Assembly: GCA_001897745.1 (NCBI GenBank)
Contig: MKUH01000006.1
Span: forward strand, 162,490-226,489
DNA length: 64,000 bases
Direction of reading: 5' to 3'
From: Candidatus Accumulibacter sp. 66-26
GTDB lineage: Bacteria; Pseudomonadota; Gammaproteobacteria; Burkholderiales; Rhodocyclaceae
Under the pieces are notes generated by a model, which saw only the letters and a program-made list of their open reading frames with translations, made no database searches and was not told where the DNA came from. Shown here piece after piece: positions 51,308 to 60,885 of this stretch. A program made the position numbers and the translations under genes. Each line of letters starts with the position of its first letter. Positions within the stretch are counted from its first letter, which is position 1.

Positions 51308-53533
51308 ATGGTTTCCGTCGTCCACTCCGTCGCCGCACAAAGCGACCTCGAACATTCCCTGCAAACGCTGACCGAAGGACTTTCCGCCGACGAGGCGGAA
51401 AGGATCCGGCAAGCGGCGGCTTTCGCCCAATCCGTCTACGCCGAGCACACGCTGGGCAGCGGCGAGGGCGTCTGGTCGCACGCGCTGGGCATGGCCATCG
51501 TCCTCGTCGGTCTCAAGCTCGACGCCGACTCGCGCCTGGCGGCGCTGCTCTTCGCCGTGCCGAGCTACGACGAGCACGCGCAGACCAGGATCGAGGAACG
51601 CTTCGGCCACGCCGCCGCCCATCTGGTGAGCGGCATTTCGCGCCTCAACCGCCTGCGCCCGATCACGCGCGGCTTCGTCGCCCACTCGGTGGAGAGCGGC
51701 GAGCAGAAGCCGCAGGAAATGAAGGCGCAGGTCGAAGTTCTGCGCAAGATGCTGCTCGCCATGGTCGAGGACATCCGCGTCGTCCTGCTGCGCCTCGCCT
51801 CGCGCACGCAGACGCTGCGCTACTACGCCGGCGTCCCGGACGAGCTGCGCGCGCAGGTGGCGCGCGAGACGCTCGAACTGTATTCGCCGCTCGCCAACCG
51901 CCTCGGCGTCTGGGAACTGAAGTGGGAACTCGAGGATCTCTCGTTCCGCTTCCTGCATCCCGATATCTACAAGAAGATCGCCAAGCAGCTCGACGAGAAG
52001 CGCACCGAGCGCGAGCAGTTCATCGCCGACGCCATCGTCCGCCTGCGCGACGAACTGGCCGGGACCGGCATCACGAACGCCGAGATCTACGGCCGGCCGA
52101 AGCACATCTACAGCATCTGGAACAAGATGCGGAAGAAGGACGTCGAGTTCTCCGAGGTCTACGACGTGCGCGCCCTGCGCGTCATCGTCGACGAGGTGAA
52201 GGACTGCTACACCGCGCTCGGCATCGTGCACAACATCTGGACGCCGATTCCCAAGGAGTTCGACGACTACATCTCGAACCCCAAGGGCAACCACTACCGC
52301 TCGCTGCACACCGCCGTGCACTGCCCGGACGGGCGCGCGCTGGAGGTGCAGATCCGCACCCGCGAGATGCACCGCCACGCCGAGCTCGGCATCGCCGCGC
52401 ACTGGCGCTACAAGGAAGGCAGCAAGCACTCGTCGGAAGACAACTACGACGAGAAGATCGCCTGGCTGCGCCAGCTGCTGACCTGGAAGGACGAAGTCGC
52501 CGACTCTTCGGACTGGGTCAAGCACTACAAGGAAGCGGCGCTCGACGAGACGATCTACGTCATGACGCCACAGGGCCGCGTCGTCGACCTGCCGCGCGGC
52601 TCGACGCCGGTCGACTTCGCCTACCGCGTGCATACCGACCTCGGCCACCGCTGCCGCGGCGCCAAGGTGGACGGCGCGCTGGTGCCGCTCAACACGCAGC
52701 TCGAAACCGGGCAGCGCGTCGAGATCGTCGTCGCCAAGCAGGGCGGGCCGTCGCGCGACTGGCTCAATCCGACGCTCGGCTATCTGTTCACCCACCGCGC
52801 GCGGGCCAAGGCGCGACAGTGGTTTTCGACGCTGGCGCTCGAGGAGTCGCTGGCCGAAGGGCGCGCCATCGTCAGCCGCGAACTGCAGCGCATGGGGCAG
52901 AGCGGCACCAATCTCGAAGAGCTGGCCGGCAAGCTGGGGTTTGCCAAAAGCGACGACATGTACATCGCGGCGGCGCGCAACGAACTCGGCACGCGCCAGC
53001 TGCAGGTCGCCGTGCGCGGCAGCGACATGCCGGTCGAAGAACGCGTCGCCGTCGAGCCGCAGGCGCGCAAGCGCAAGGCCAGCGACGAGGCCGAGAAGGG
53101 CATCCTGATCGTCGGCGTCGACAAGCTGCTGACGCAGCTCGCCGGCTGCTGCAAGCCGGCGCCGCCCGATCCTATCCTCGGTTTCGTCACCCGCGGCAAG
53201 GGCGTTTCGATCCACCGCGCCGACTGCAGCAATTTCGCCAACATGGAGGCGATGCATCCCGAGCGCGTGATCGAGACCGAATGGGGCGGCCAGACCGACG
53301 GCATCTTCGCGGTCGACATCGTGGTCGATGCGCACGACCGTCAGGGGCTGCTGCGCGACATCTCCGAAGTGTTCGCGCGCGAGAAGATCAACGTCATCGC
53401 GGTGAACACGCAGTCGAAGCAGGGCACCGCGCACATGGGCTTCACCGCCGAAATCCACAACGTCCAGCAGCTCAAGCGCACGCTGGCGCTGATCCACGAG
53501 GTGCAGGGCGTGGTCGGCGCCCGGCGCGCCTAG
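51308..53533 (+). CDS. relA: RelA (p)ppGpp synthetase with inactive hydrolase domain
   Basis: 741 residues from ATG 51308. The N-terminal hydrolase-type domain has lost its metal-binding HD: where SpoT/Rel has LLHDxxED, this protein reads AALLFAVPSYDEH. The synthetase domain is intact (YGRPKHIYSIWNKMRKKDVEFSEVYDVRALRVIV; HYRSLHTAVHCPDGRALEVQIRT). TGS (VMTPQGRVVDLPRGSTPVDFAYRVHTDLGHRCRGAKV), a Cys-rich zinc-finger-like region (LAGCCKPAPPDPILGF) and ACT follow. It should make alarmone on the ribosome, with hydrolysis left to another enzyme. Confidence 0.93.
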   Translation: MVSVVHSVAAQSDLEHSLQTLTEGLSADEAERIRQAAAFAQSVYAEHTLGSGEGVWSHALGMAIVLVGLKLDADSRLAALLFAVPSYDEHAQTRIEERFGHAAAHLVSGISRLNRLRPITRGFVAHSVESGEQKPQEMKAQVEVLRKMLLAMVEDIRVVLLRLASRTQTLRYYAGVPDELRAQVARETLELYSPLANRLGVWELKWELEDLSFRFLHPDIYKKIAKQLDEKRTEREQFIADAIVRLRDELAGTGITNAEIYGRPKHIYSIWNKMRKKDVEFSEVYDVRALRVIVDEVKDCYTALGIVHNIWTPIPKEFDDYISNPKGNHYRSLHTAVHCPDGRALEVQIRTREMHRHAELGIAAHWRYKEGSKHSSEDNYDEKIAWLRQLLTWKDEVADSSDWVKHYKEAALDETIYVMTPQGRVVDLPRGSTPVDFAYRVHTDLGHRCRGAKVDGALVPLNTQLETGQRVEIVVAKQGGPSRDWLNPTLGYLFTHRARAKARQWFSTLALEESLAEGRAIVSRELQRMGQSGTNLEELAGKLGFAKSDDMYIAAARNELGTRQLQVAVRGSDMPVEERVAVEPQARKRKASDEAEKGILIVGVDKLLTQLAGCCKPAPPDPILGFVTRGKGVSIHRADCSNFANMEAMHPERVIETEWGGQTDGIFAVDIVVDAHDRQGLLRDISEVFAREKINVIAVNTQSKQGTAHMGFTAEIHNVQQLKRTLALIHEVQGVVGARRA

Positions 53534-53567
53534 GCGCGGCTGGCGCCGGACGCCTCCGCGGTTTTCC

Positions 53568-55688
53568 TCAGGGTTTCAGCAGGACGATCAACTCGCACTG
53601 CGCGCAGCGCGGCTTGGCGCGCGACGCGCGGCGCGGGTGGTAGCCGCCGTTGCTGTCCATTTCCCACGCCTGCCGGTTGTCGGCGAGATAGGCCTGCAGG
53701 CCCTCGCTGATGACGCGGCGCTTGAGCTTGCGGTCGAGCACCGGGAAGGCGAGTTCGATGCGCCGGAAGAAATTGCGCTCCATCCAGTCGGCGCTCGACA
53801 GATAGACCTTCTCCTCGCCGCCGGCGTAGAAATAGAAGACGCGGTGGTGCTCGAGCAGGCGGCCGATGATCGAGCGCACGCGGATGTTCTCGGACAGCCC
53901 CTTGATTCCCGGGCGCAGCGCGCAGACGCCGCGCACGATGAGGTCGATCTTGACGCCGGCCTGCGAGGCTTCGTAGAGCGTGGCGATGGTTTCCGGTTCG
54001 AGCAGCGAGTTCATCTTGGCGATGATGCGCGCGCGCTTGCCTTCGCGCGCGGCCGCCGCTTCCGCGCGGATCGCCGCGACGATGTTCGGCTGCAGCGAGA
54101 AGGGCGCCTGCCACAGGTGATGCAGCGTCTGCGCGCGGCCGAGCCCGGTGAGCTGCTTGAACACCTCGTTCACGTCGGAGCCGATTTCCTCGTTGCAGGT
54201 GAGCAGGCCGAAGTCGGTGTACAGGCGCGCCGTGCGCGGGTGGTAGTTGCCGGTGCCGAGGTGCACGTAGCGGCGCAGCCGGCTTTCGCCGCCGCCGGCG
54301 TCCTTGCCGCCGCCCTCGCGGCGCACGATCATCAGCATCTTGGCGTGCGTCTTGTAGCCGACCACGCCATAGACCACGTGCGCGCCGACCTCTTCGAGCT
54401 TGGTCGCCCAGCCGATGTTGGCCTCCTCGTCGAAGCGCGCCATCAGCTCGACGATCACCGTCACTTCCTTGCCATTCTGCGCGGCGCGCAGCAGCGACTG
54501 CATCAGCACCGAATCGGTGCCGGTGCGGTACACGGTCATCTTGATCGCCACCACCTGCGGATCGACGGCCGCCTGGTCGAGCAGGTCGATGACCGGCGCG
54601 AAGCTCTGGTAGGGATGGTGAAGCAGGACGTCGCCGGCGCGGATGTTGTCGAAGATGTTGGGCGTCTTCTGCAGCGCCTTCGGCGTGCCGGGCTGGAACG
54701 GCTGGAACTTGAGGTCGTCGCGCGGCACCCAGTCGGGCACCTGCATCAGGCGCACGATGTTGACCGGGCCGGGGACGCGGTAGAGGTCGGCCTCGCCGAG
54801 GCCGAACTGGGCGAGCAGGAACTCGCTCATCGCCGCCGAACAATTGTCGGCCACCTCGAGGCGCACGGCGTCGCCGAAGTGGCGCTGCGGCAGTTCGCCC
54901 TGGATCTTGGCGCGCAGGTTCTTGACCTCTTCCTCGTCGACGAAGAGGTCGCTGTTGCGCGTGACGCGGAACTGGTAGCAGCCGCGCACCTCCATGCCGG
55001 CGAACAGTTCGCCGACGAAGCCGTGCAGGATCGACGACAGGAAGACGAAACCGTATTCGCAATCGCACAGCTCGTGCGGCAGCTGGATGACGCGCGGCAG
55101 GACGCGCGGCGCCTGCACGATGGCGGCGCCCGAGCTGCGCCCGAAGGCGTCCTTGCCTTCGAGTTCGACGGCGAAGTTGAGGCTCTTGTTGAGCACGCGC
55201 GGGAAGGGGTGCGACGGGTCGAGGCCGATCGGCGTCAGCACCGGCATCACTTCGCGGAAGAAATAGTCGCCGATCCACGCCCGCTGCGCCTCGGTCCAGT
55301 CGGCGCGGCGCAGGAAGCGGATGCCTTCGGCGGCGAGCTGCGGCAGCACCGCGCCGTTGAACAGCGCGTATTGCTCGGCGACCAGCGCGTGCGCTTCGGC
55401 GCTGACCAGGCGGAAGGCCTCCCGCGCCGTCTTGCCGTCGGTCGACAGCGCGACCGAGTTGAGCTTGATCTGCTCCTTGAGTCCGGCCATGCGGATTTCG
55501 AAGAACTCGTCGAGATTGCTCGAGACGATGCACAGGAAGCGCAGGCGTTCGAGCAGCGGCGTCTGGGCGTTGCGCGCCTGCGAGAGGACGCGGCGGTTGA
55601 AGGCGAGCAGGCCGAGTTCGCGATTGAGGAAGTTCTCCGGCGGGAAACGGCGGAGGCTGCGATGCGCGGGCGCGGAGCGTGAGGTCAT
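53568..55688 (-). CDS. ppk1: Polyphosphate kinase 1
   Basis: 706 residues from ATG 55686-55688. Opening ENFLNRELGLLAFNRRVLSQA is the Ppk N-domain signature; the catalytic half has MTVYRTGTDSVLMQSLLRAAQNGKEVTVIVELMARFDEEANIGWA and RYVHLGTGNYHPRTARLYTDFGLLTCNEEIGSDVNEVF, with the phosphorylated histidine in the latter stretch. The end is YLSSADWMERNFFRRIELAFP and AYLADNRQAWEM. Makes polyphosphate from ATP. Divergent from ppx. Confidence 0.95.
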   Translation of the reverse strand: MTSRSAPAHRSLRRFPPENFLNRELGLLAFNRRVLSQARNAQTPLLERLRFLCIVSSNLDEFFEIRMAGLKEQIKLNSVALSTDGKTAREAFRLVSAEAHALVAEQYALFNGAVLPQLAAEGIRFLRRADWTEAQRAWIGDYFFREVMPVLTPIGLDPSHPFPRVLNKSLNFAVELEGKDAFGRSSGAAIVQAPRVLPRVIQLPHELCDCEYGFVFLSSILHGFVGELFAGMEVRGCYQFRVTRNSDLFVDEEEVKNLRAKIQGELPQRHFGDAVRLEVADNCSAAMSEFLLAQFGLGEADLYRVPGPVNIVRLMQVPDWVPRDDLKFQPFQPGTPKALQKTPNIFDNIRAGDVLLHHPYQSFAPVIDLLDQAAVDPQVVAIKMTVYRTGTDSVLMQSLLRAAQNGKEVTVIVELMARFDEEANIGWATKLEEVGAHVVYGVVGYKTHAKMLMIVRREGGGKDAGGGESRLRRYVHLGTGNYHPRTARLYTDFGLLTCNEEIGSDVNEVFKQLTGLGRAQTLHHLWQAPFSLQPNIVAAIRAEAAAAREGKRARIIAKMNSLLEPETIATLYEASQAGVKIDLIVRGVCALRPGIKGLSENIRVRSIIGRLLEHHRVFYFYAGGEEKVYLSSADWMERNFFRRIELAFPVLDRKLKRRVISEGLQAYLADNRQAWEMDSNGGYHPRRASRAKPRCAQCELIVLLKP

Positions 55689-55754
55689 GATCCGGTCGAT
55701 ACGGGTTTGTGGGTAGTGCACCAAGGCGCCGCCAACCGGCGCGAACCGGGATTG

Positions 55755-55771
55755 TGTTACCGGTATGTTAC
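55755..55771. promoter_or_regulatory. Possible Pho box between ppk1 and ppx
   Basis: TGTTAC at 55755-55760 and again at 55766-55771, an 11-bp direct repeat, the spacing used by PhoB. The match to CTGTCAT is partial. It lies in the shared promoter region of ppk1 and ppx. Confidence 0.4.
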
Positions 55772-55860
55772 AGGGATATGTCGGCGCTGCAATCCAGTGT
55801 CCATGCGGTCCCGGATGCTAGAATAAATGGATACGCACGCCACAAGGTCAATCACAGGTA

Positions 55861-57390
55861 ATGGGTTACGAACTGATCGCCGCCGTCGATCTCGGCTCCA
55901 ACAGCTTTCGCCTGCAAATCGGGCGTGTTCTCGATGATCAGATCTATCCGCTCGACTCGATCAAGGAGCCGATCCGGCTGGCCTCGGGCCTGACGCCCGA
56001 CAAGCTGCTCGACGACGCTTCGCAGCAGCGCGCGATCGACGCCCTGCGCCGCTTCGGCGAGCGTCTGCGCGGCTTCCAGCCGGAGGCCGTGCGCGCGGTG
56101 GCGACCAACACGCTGCGCGTGGCGAAGAACGCGATGAGCTTCCTGCCCTACGCCGAGGCCGCGCTCGGCTTTCCGATCGAGATCATCGGCGGGCGCGAGG
56201 AAGCGCGCCTGATCTACATCGGCGTCGCGCACTCGCTGCCGGCGGTCAATCACAAGCGCCTGGTCGTCGATATCGGCGGCGGCTCCACCGAATTCATCAT
56301 CGGCAAGAAGGTCGAGCCCCTGCTGCTGGAGTCGCTCTACATGGGCTGCGTCAGCTATACGCTGCGCTTCTTCGGCGATGGCCGGGTGGACAAGAAACGC
56401 TTCCGCGAGGCGGAAGTGGCTGCGGCGCGCGAGATCGAGACGATTGCCGGCGACTACCAGCGCTTCGGCTGGAAGGAGGCGGTCGGTTCGTCGGGGTCGG
56501 CGCGCGCCATCGCCGACCTGCTCGAACTCAACGGACTCAATCCGGGCGGCGTCAGCGGCGTCACGCGCGAAGGGCTGGAGCGGCTGCGCGCGCTGCTCGT
56601 GCGCGCCGGCTCGGCCGACGCGATGCGTCTCGAAGGCCTGCGCACCGACCGCCTGCCGGTGCTGCCGGGCGGCATCGCGATCATGTCCGCGGTGTTCTCC
56701 GAGCTCGGCATCGAGCGCATGAGCTACGCCGACGGCGCGCTCCGCCAGGGCGTGCTCTACGACCTGCTCGGCCGCTTCCATCACCACGACATGCGCGATG
56801 CGACGGTGCTGCAGTTCATGCGTCGCTATCAGGTCGACGGGCGCCAGGCCGAGCGCGTCGAGCTGACCGCGCTATCGATCCTCGGCCAGCTCATCGATCT
56901 CGACGCGCCCGAGCACGAAATCGACATCAGCTTCCTGAAGTGGGCCGCCCGCCTGCACGAGATCGGCATCTCGATTGCGCACGGCGGCTACCACAAGCAC
57001 GGCGCCTACATCATCACCTTCGCCGACATGCCGGGTTTCTCCAAGAAGGACCAGGCGCGCCTCGCCCTGATCGTGCTCGGCCAGCGCGGCAAGCTCGAAA
57101 AGGTGAGCGCCATGCCTGCCGGCGATCCGACCTGGCGGCTGGTGTTCTGCCTGCGTCTGGCCGAACTCCTGCATCGTTCGCGCGGCGATCAGCCGCTGCC
57201 GGGCTTTTCCGTCCGGCAATCGCCCGCCGGCTTCCTGCTCGAATTGCCGGGCGACTGGCTGTCGGCCAATCCGCTGACTTCGGCGGCCCTGAACGAAGAG
57301 ACGCAGTTCTGGCTGCGCACCGCGTCGCCGCTGCGCATCAAGCGTCGCGCCGCGCCGGCGCTTCCGGCGGCGCAGGCGGCCCAGGCCTAG
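55861..57390 (+). CDS. ppx: Exopolyphosphatase, Ppx/GppA family
   Basis: 509 residues. LIAAVDLGSNSFRLQIGRVLDD is the first ATPase-fold phosphate loop; AVATNTLRVAKNAMSFL, IIGGREEARLIYIGVAHSLP and LVVDIGGGSTEFIIG are the following core motifs. The C-terminal HD-like part has AARLHEIGISIAHGGYHKHGAYII. Degrades polyphosphate, or pppGpp in GppA-type members. Faces ppk1, so a single control region could govern synthesis and breakdown. A -10-like TAGAAT sits about 35 bases before the ATG. Confidence 0.94.
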   Translation: MGYELIAAVDLGSNSFRLQIGRVLDDQIYPLDSIKEPIRLASGLTPDKLLDDASQQRAIDALRRFGERLRGFQPEAVRAVATNTLRVAKNAMSFLPYAEAALGFPIEIIGGREEARLIYIGVAHSLPAVNHKRLVVDIGGGSTEFIIGKKVEPLLLESLYMGCVSYTLRFFGDGRVDKKRFREAEVAAAREIETIAGDYQRFGWKEAVGSSGSARAIADLLELNGLNPGGVSGVTREGLERLRALLVRAGSADAMRLEGLRTDRLPVLPGGIAIMSAVFSELGIERMSYADGALRQGVLYDLLGRFHHHDMRDATVLQFMRRYQVDGRQAERVELTALSILGQLIDLDAPEHEIDISFLKWAARLHEIGISIAHGGYHKHGAYIITFADMPGFSKKDQARLALIVLGQRGKLEKVSAMPAGDPTWRLVFCLRLAELLHRSRGDQPLPGFSVRQSPAGFLLELPGDWLSANPLTSAALNEETQFWLRTASPLRIKRRAAPALPAAQAAQA

Positions 57391-57396
57391 ACGGGC

Positions 57397-58530
57397 ATGG
57401 CCGACGCCGCGCTCGAGATCGACGACCGGGAAGCGGCCGCGCGGGCGCGCCTGAGCGGCGACTGGACGCTCGTCGGACTGACACGGACGGACGGGGTGTG
57501 CGCCGACTTCCGGGCGCGCGAGGCGCGCCTGCGTGATCTGACGCAGCGTGGCGCGCACTGGGATCTGCGCGCGATCGACCGTCTCGACAGCGTCGGCGCG
57601 GTGCTCCTCTGGCGCACCTGGGGGCGGGCCTGGCCGGCGGCGCTCGAGGTTTCGGAGGCACACCGGCGCGTGCTCGAACATGCCGCGCAGCTGCCCGAAC
57701 CCGTCACCGGGCGGGCGCCGCGCGAACCTTTCCCGGTCACCCTCACGCTCGGCCGCCTCGGACTGCGCGCGCTGTCCAACCTGACCGGCCTGATCGCGCT
57801 GATCGGCCAGATGGTGCTCGACTTCGCGTGGCTGTGCGCCCATCCGCGCGACATCCCGTGGCGCGAGTTCTCGGCCAATCTCTACAAGAGCGGCGCGCAG
57901 GCGCTGCCGGTGACGGCGCTCGTCGGTTTCCTGATCGGCGTCGTGCTCTCCTATCTCACCTCGCTGCAGCTGAAGGCCTTCGGCGCCGACGTCTTCATCG
58001 TCAACCTGCTCGGCATCAGCATCGTGCGCGAACTCGGGCCGGTCCTCGTCGCCGTTCTCGTCGCCGGCCGCTCGGGCTCGGCGATGACGGCGCAGATCGG
58101 CGTCATGCGCGTCACCGAGGAAATCGACGCGCTCGCCACCATGGGGATTTCGCGCACGCTGCGTCTGGTGCTGCCCAAGGTCGCCGCGCTCGCCATCGCG
58201 CTGCCGCTGCTCGTCATCTGGTGCTCGTCGGCCGGCATCCTCGGCGGCATGGTCGCCGCCAACCTGCAGATGGACCTCGCCTACGGCTTCTTCATCGACA
58301 CGCTGCCGCGCGCGGTGCCTGTCGCCAACCTCTGGATCGGCCTCGGCAAGGGCTTCGTCTTCGGCATCCTGATCGCGCTCGTCGCCTGCCATTTCGGCCT
58401 CAAGGTGCGGCCCAACACCGAGAGCCTGTCGGCCAAGACGACGACCTCGGTGGTCACCTCGATCACCGTCGTCATTCTCGTCGACGCGGTTTTCGCCATC
58501 CTGACGCGCAACGTGGGGATGCCAGGATGA
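57397..58530 (+). CDS. MlaE-type ABC permease with N-terminal STAS domain
   Basis: 377 residues. The first 110 residues read as a STAS-like domain (LSGDWTLVGLTR..HWDLRAIDRLDSVGAVLLWRTWGR), followed by the MlaE permease with LYKSGAQALPVTALVGFLIGVVLSYLTSLQLKAFGA and IVRELGPVLVAVLVAGRSGSAMTAQIGVMRVTEEIDALATMG, the conserved family core. In the known Mla complex this moves phospholipid between membranes. ATG 57397 is six bases after ppx. First of six overlapping genes. Confidence 0.9.
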   Translation: MADAALEIDDREAAARARLSGDWTLVGLTRTDGVCADFRAREARLRDLTQRGAHWDLRAIDRLDSVGAVLLWRTWGRAWPAALEVSEAHRRVLEHAAQLPEPVTGRAPREPFPVTLTLGRLGLRALSNLTGLIALIGQMVLDFAWLCAHPRDIPWREFSANLYKSGAQALPVTALVGFLIGVVLSYLTSLQLKAFGADVFIVNLLGISIVRELGPVLVAVLVAGRSGSAMTAQIGVMRVTEEIDALATMGISRTLRLVLPKVAALAIALPLLVIWCSSAGILGGMVAANLQMDLAYGFFIDTLPRAVPVANLWIGLGKGFVFGILIALVACHFGLKVRPNTESLSAKTTTSVVTSITVVILVDAVFAILTRNVGMPG

Positions 58531-59309
58531 GCGCGCCGTCGACGCCGCCGGCGATCGAGATCCGCGGCTTGTGGACGCGCTACGGCGAGACCGTGATCCA
58601 CCGCGACATCGACCTCGCCGTGCCGGTCGGCGAAATGCTCGGGCTGGTCGGCGGTTCGGGCAGCGGCAAGACGACGCTGCTGCGCGAGATCGTCGGTCTG
58701 CTGGCGCCCAGCCAGGGCACCGTGCGCGTCTTCGGGCACGCCGTGCTCGATCCCGACGCCAGCGTGCGGCGCATGGTGCGCCGGCGCTTCAGCATGCTCT
58801 TCCAGCAGGGGGCGCTGTTCTCGGCGCTCTCGGTGTACGACAACGTCGCTTTCCCGCTGCGCGAGCTGCGCGTCTTCGACGAGGCGATGATCCGCGACCT
58901 CGTGCTGCTCAAGCTGGCGATGGTCGAACTCGAGCCGCGTCACGGCCGCCTGATGCCGGCCGAGCTGTCGGGCGGTATGATCAAGCGTGTGGCTTTGGCG
59001 CGCGCGCTGGCGATGGAGCCCGAGCTGCTCGTGCTCGACGAGCCGACCGCCGGCCTCGACCCGGATCGCAGCGAGAATTTCGTCAAGCTGATCCGCACGC
59101 TGCAGAAGGAGCTGGGATTTACCGTGGTGATGGTGACGCACGATCTCGATACCCTGGTCGGGCTGGCGACCCGCATCGCCGTGCTCGCCGACCAGCGCAT
59201 CGTCGCCTGCGGCACGCCGGCCGAGGTGGTCGCCGTCGACCATCCCTTCATCCGCAATTTTTTCTGCTCCGAGCGCGCCGCAAACGCCCTGCAAAAAGGA
59301 AAGGCTTAA
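58527..59309 (+). CDS. MlaF-type ABC ATPase
   Basis: 260 residues. Walker A VGGSGSGKTTLLREIVGLL, Q-loop FSMLFQQGALFSALSVYDNVAFPL (the extended QQGALF segment of Mla-type ATPases), signature LSGGMIKRVALARAL, Walker B LLVLDEPTAGLD and H-loop VMVTHD. Drives the lipid transporter. Overlaps the permease stop by ATGA (58527-58530). Confidence 0.92.
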   Translation: MSAPSTPPAIEIRGLWTRYGETVIHRDIDLAVPVGEMLGLVGGSGSGKTTLLREIVGLLAPSQGTVRVFGHAVLDPDASVRRMVRRRFSMLFQQGALFSALSVYDNVAFPLRELRVFDEAMIRDLVLLKLAMVELEPRHGRLMPAELSGGMIKRVALARALAMEPELLVLDEPTAGLDPDRSENFVKLIRTLQKELGFTVVMVTHDLDTLVGLATRIAVLADQRIVACGTPAEVVAVDHPFIRNFFCSERAANALQKGKA

Positions 59310-60256
59310 TGGAAAACCGCTCGCACGCCCTGCTCGCCGGGCTGTTCACGCTGCTGCTCGGGCTTGCCGCGCTGGCTTCGGTCTGGTGGTTCGGCGGCCA
59401 GCGCGAGGCGACCCGCGACTACGTCGTCGTCACCCGCCAGAACGTCACCGGCCTGTCGCCGCAGGCGCAGGTGCGCTATCGCGGCATCGGCGTCGGCAAG
59501 GTGCAGTCGATCCAGCTCGACCCGGACGACGTGCGCAACATCCTGATCCGCATCCGCGTCGGCGCCGAGGTGCCGGTCACCCGCGGCACGACGGCCAAGC
59601 TCGGCTACCAGGGCGTCACCGGCATCGCGCACGTCCTGCTCGAAGAGGGCGGCAGCGACGCGACGCCGCTCTCCGGCAGCGACGGCCAGGCGCCGCGCAT
59701 CGCCATGCAGCAGTCGCTGATCGAAGAGCTTTCCGAAGTCGGCGGCGCGACGATGCGCCAGGCGCGCGACCTGCTGGCCAACGCCAACCAGCTACTGAAC
59801 GCCGAAAACCGCCAGCGCGTCGCGCAGACGCTGAGCAATCTGGAAGCGAGCACCGGGCGCGCCGACGCCTCGCTCGCCCGCCTGCAGCAGCTGCTGTCGC
59901 CGGAGAACGTGCGTCTACTCAACGCCACGCTGGCGCGTACCGAGCAGGCGGCGGGGCAGGCCGGCCCCTTCTTCGCCGAAGCGCGCGAACTGGTCGCCCG
60001 CCTGAAGTCTGTGAGCGAAAAACTCGACGCGACGCTCGGCGATTCGCCGGTCGGCGGCGCCGGCGCGCTGGTTCCGCGCCTCAACGAGCTGAGCGCCGAA
60101 CTGTCGGCCAGTTCGCGACAGTTCAACCGCGTCCTGCAGCGCCTCGAAGACGCGCCGCAAAGCCTCATCTTCGGCAACCCGCAGCCGGCGCCGGGGCCCG
60201 GCGAAGCCGGCTTTGCCGCGCCAGCGGCGCCAGCGAACACCAGGGGGAATCAGTGA
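59309..60256 (+). CDS. MlaD/MCE-domain substrate-binding protein
   Basis: 315 residues. A membrane anchor LLAGLFTLLLGLAALASVWWFG is followed by the MCE domain (YVVVTRQNVTGLSPQAQVRYRGIGVGKVQSIQLDPDDVRNILIRIRV, TTAKLGYQGVTGIAHVLLEEG), and a long helical tail with RVAQTLSNLEASTGRADASLARLQQLLS. It hands lipid across the periplasm. Starts at the last base of the MlaF stop (TAATG overlap). Confidence 0.92.
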   Translation: MENRSHALLAGLFTLLLGLAALASVWWFGGQREATRDYVVVTRQNVTGLSPQAQVRYRGIGVGKVQSIQLDPDDVRNILIRIRVGAEVPVTRGTTAKLGYQGVTGIAHVLLEEGGSDATPLSGSDGQAPRIAMQQSLIEELSEVGGATMRQARDLLANANQLLNAENRQRVAQTLSNLEASTGRADASLARLQQLLSPENVRLLNATLARTEQAAGQAGPFFAEARELVARLKSVSEKLDATLGDSPVGGAGALVPRLNELSAELSASSRQFNRVLQRLEDAPQSLIFGNPQPAPGPGEAGFAAPAAPANTRGNQ

Positions 60257-60885
60257 AAGCCATCAGCCTCGTCTTGTGCGCGCTGCTGCTCGCCGCCTGC
60301 AGCACCGGCGGCCGCAACGGTAGCGCCGCGTCCGCCATTTACGATTTCGGCATGCCGCCTGCGCGGATCGCCGGCGACGGCCAGTGGTCGCGTCTGGCGA
60401 TCGATGTCAAGGCGCCGCACTGGCTCGATTCGCCGGCCATCGATTACCGCTTGAACTACGAAGACCCGCTCAAGCTGCACGAGTATTCCGGCAGCCGCTG
60501 GGCCGGCGCGCCGGCCCAGCTGATCGGCCAGCGCCTGCGTCAGCAGCTCGGCGTGAACGGCGCGCTCGGCAACACGGCGGTCGATTGCCTGCTGCGCTTC
60601 GAATTGCAGGAGTTCTCGCAGGTTTTCGATAGCGCGCAGGGGAGTCGCGGCGTGCTGCACGGCAGCCTCGGACTGTTCGACGCGCGGCGGCAGCAGCTGG
60701 CCGGGCGCCGGGTCGCCGTCGAGCGCCCGGCGCCGACGCCGGATGCGCGCGGCGGCGTCGGCGCGCTGGTCGCCGCCAGCGACGAACTCGGGAATCAGAT
60801 CGCCGCCTGGCTGGCGGAACTGGAGCAGGGGGGCAGGCTGCAAGCCTGCCGCGTTATCGTCAGACAGGAGAGAGAGAAAAAATGA
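60253..60885 (+). CDS. ABC-type transport auxiliary lipoprotein (PqiC-like)
   Basis: 210 residues, GTG 60253 overlapping the previous TGA. The lipobox LLLAACS places the lipidated Cys at about residue 16. The mature sequence WSRLAIDVKAPHWLDSPAIDYRLNYEDPLKLHEYSGSRWAGAPAQLIGQRLRQQL is the ABC_trans_aux signature shared with PqiC, LetA-partner lipoproteins and MlaC-like systems. It probably sits at the outer membrane and completes the bridge built by the MCE protein. Confidence 0.9.
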   Translation: MKAISLVLCALLLAACSTGGRNGSAASAIYDFGMPPARIAGDGQWSRLAIDVKAPHWLDSPAIDYRLNYEDPLKLHEYSGSRWAGAPAQLIGQRLRQQLGVNGALGNTAVDCLLRFELQEFSQVFDSAQGSRGVLHGSLGLFDARRQQLAGRRVAVERPAPTPDARGGVGALVAASDELGNQIAAWLAELEQGGRLQACRVIVRQEREKK

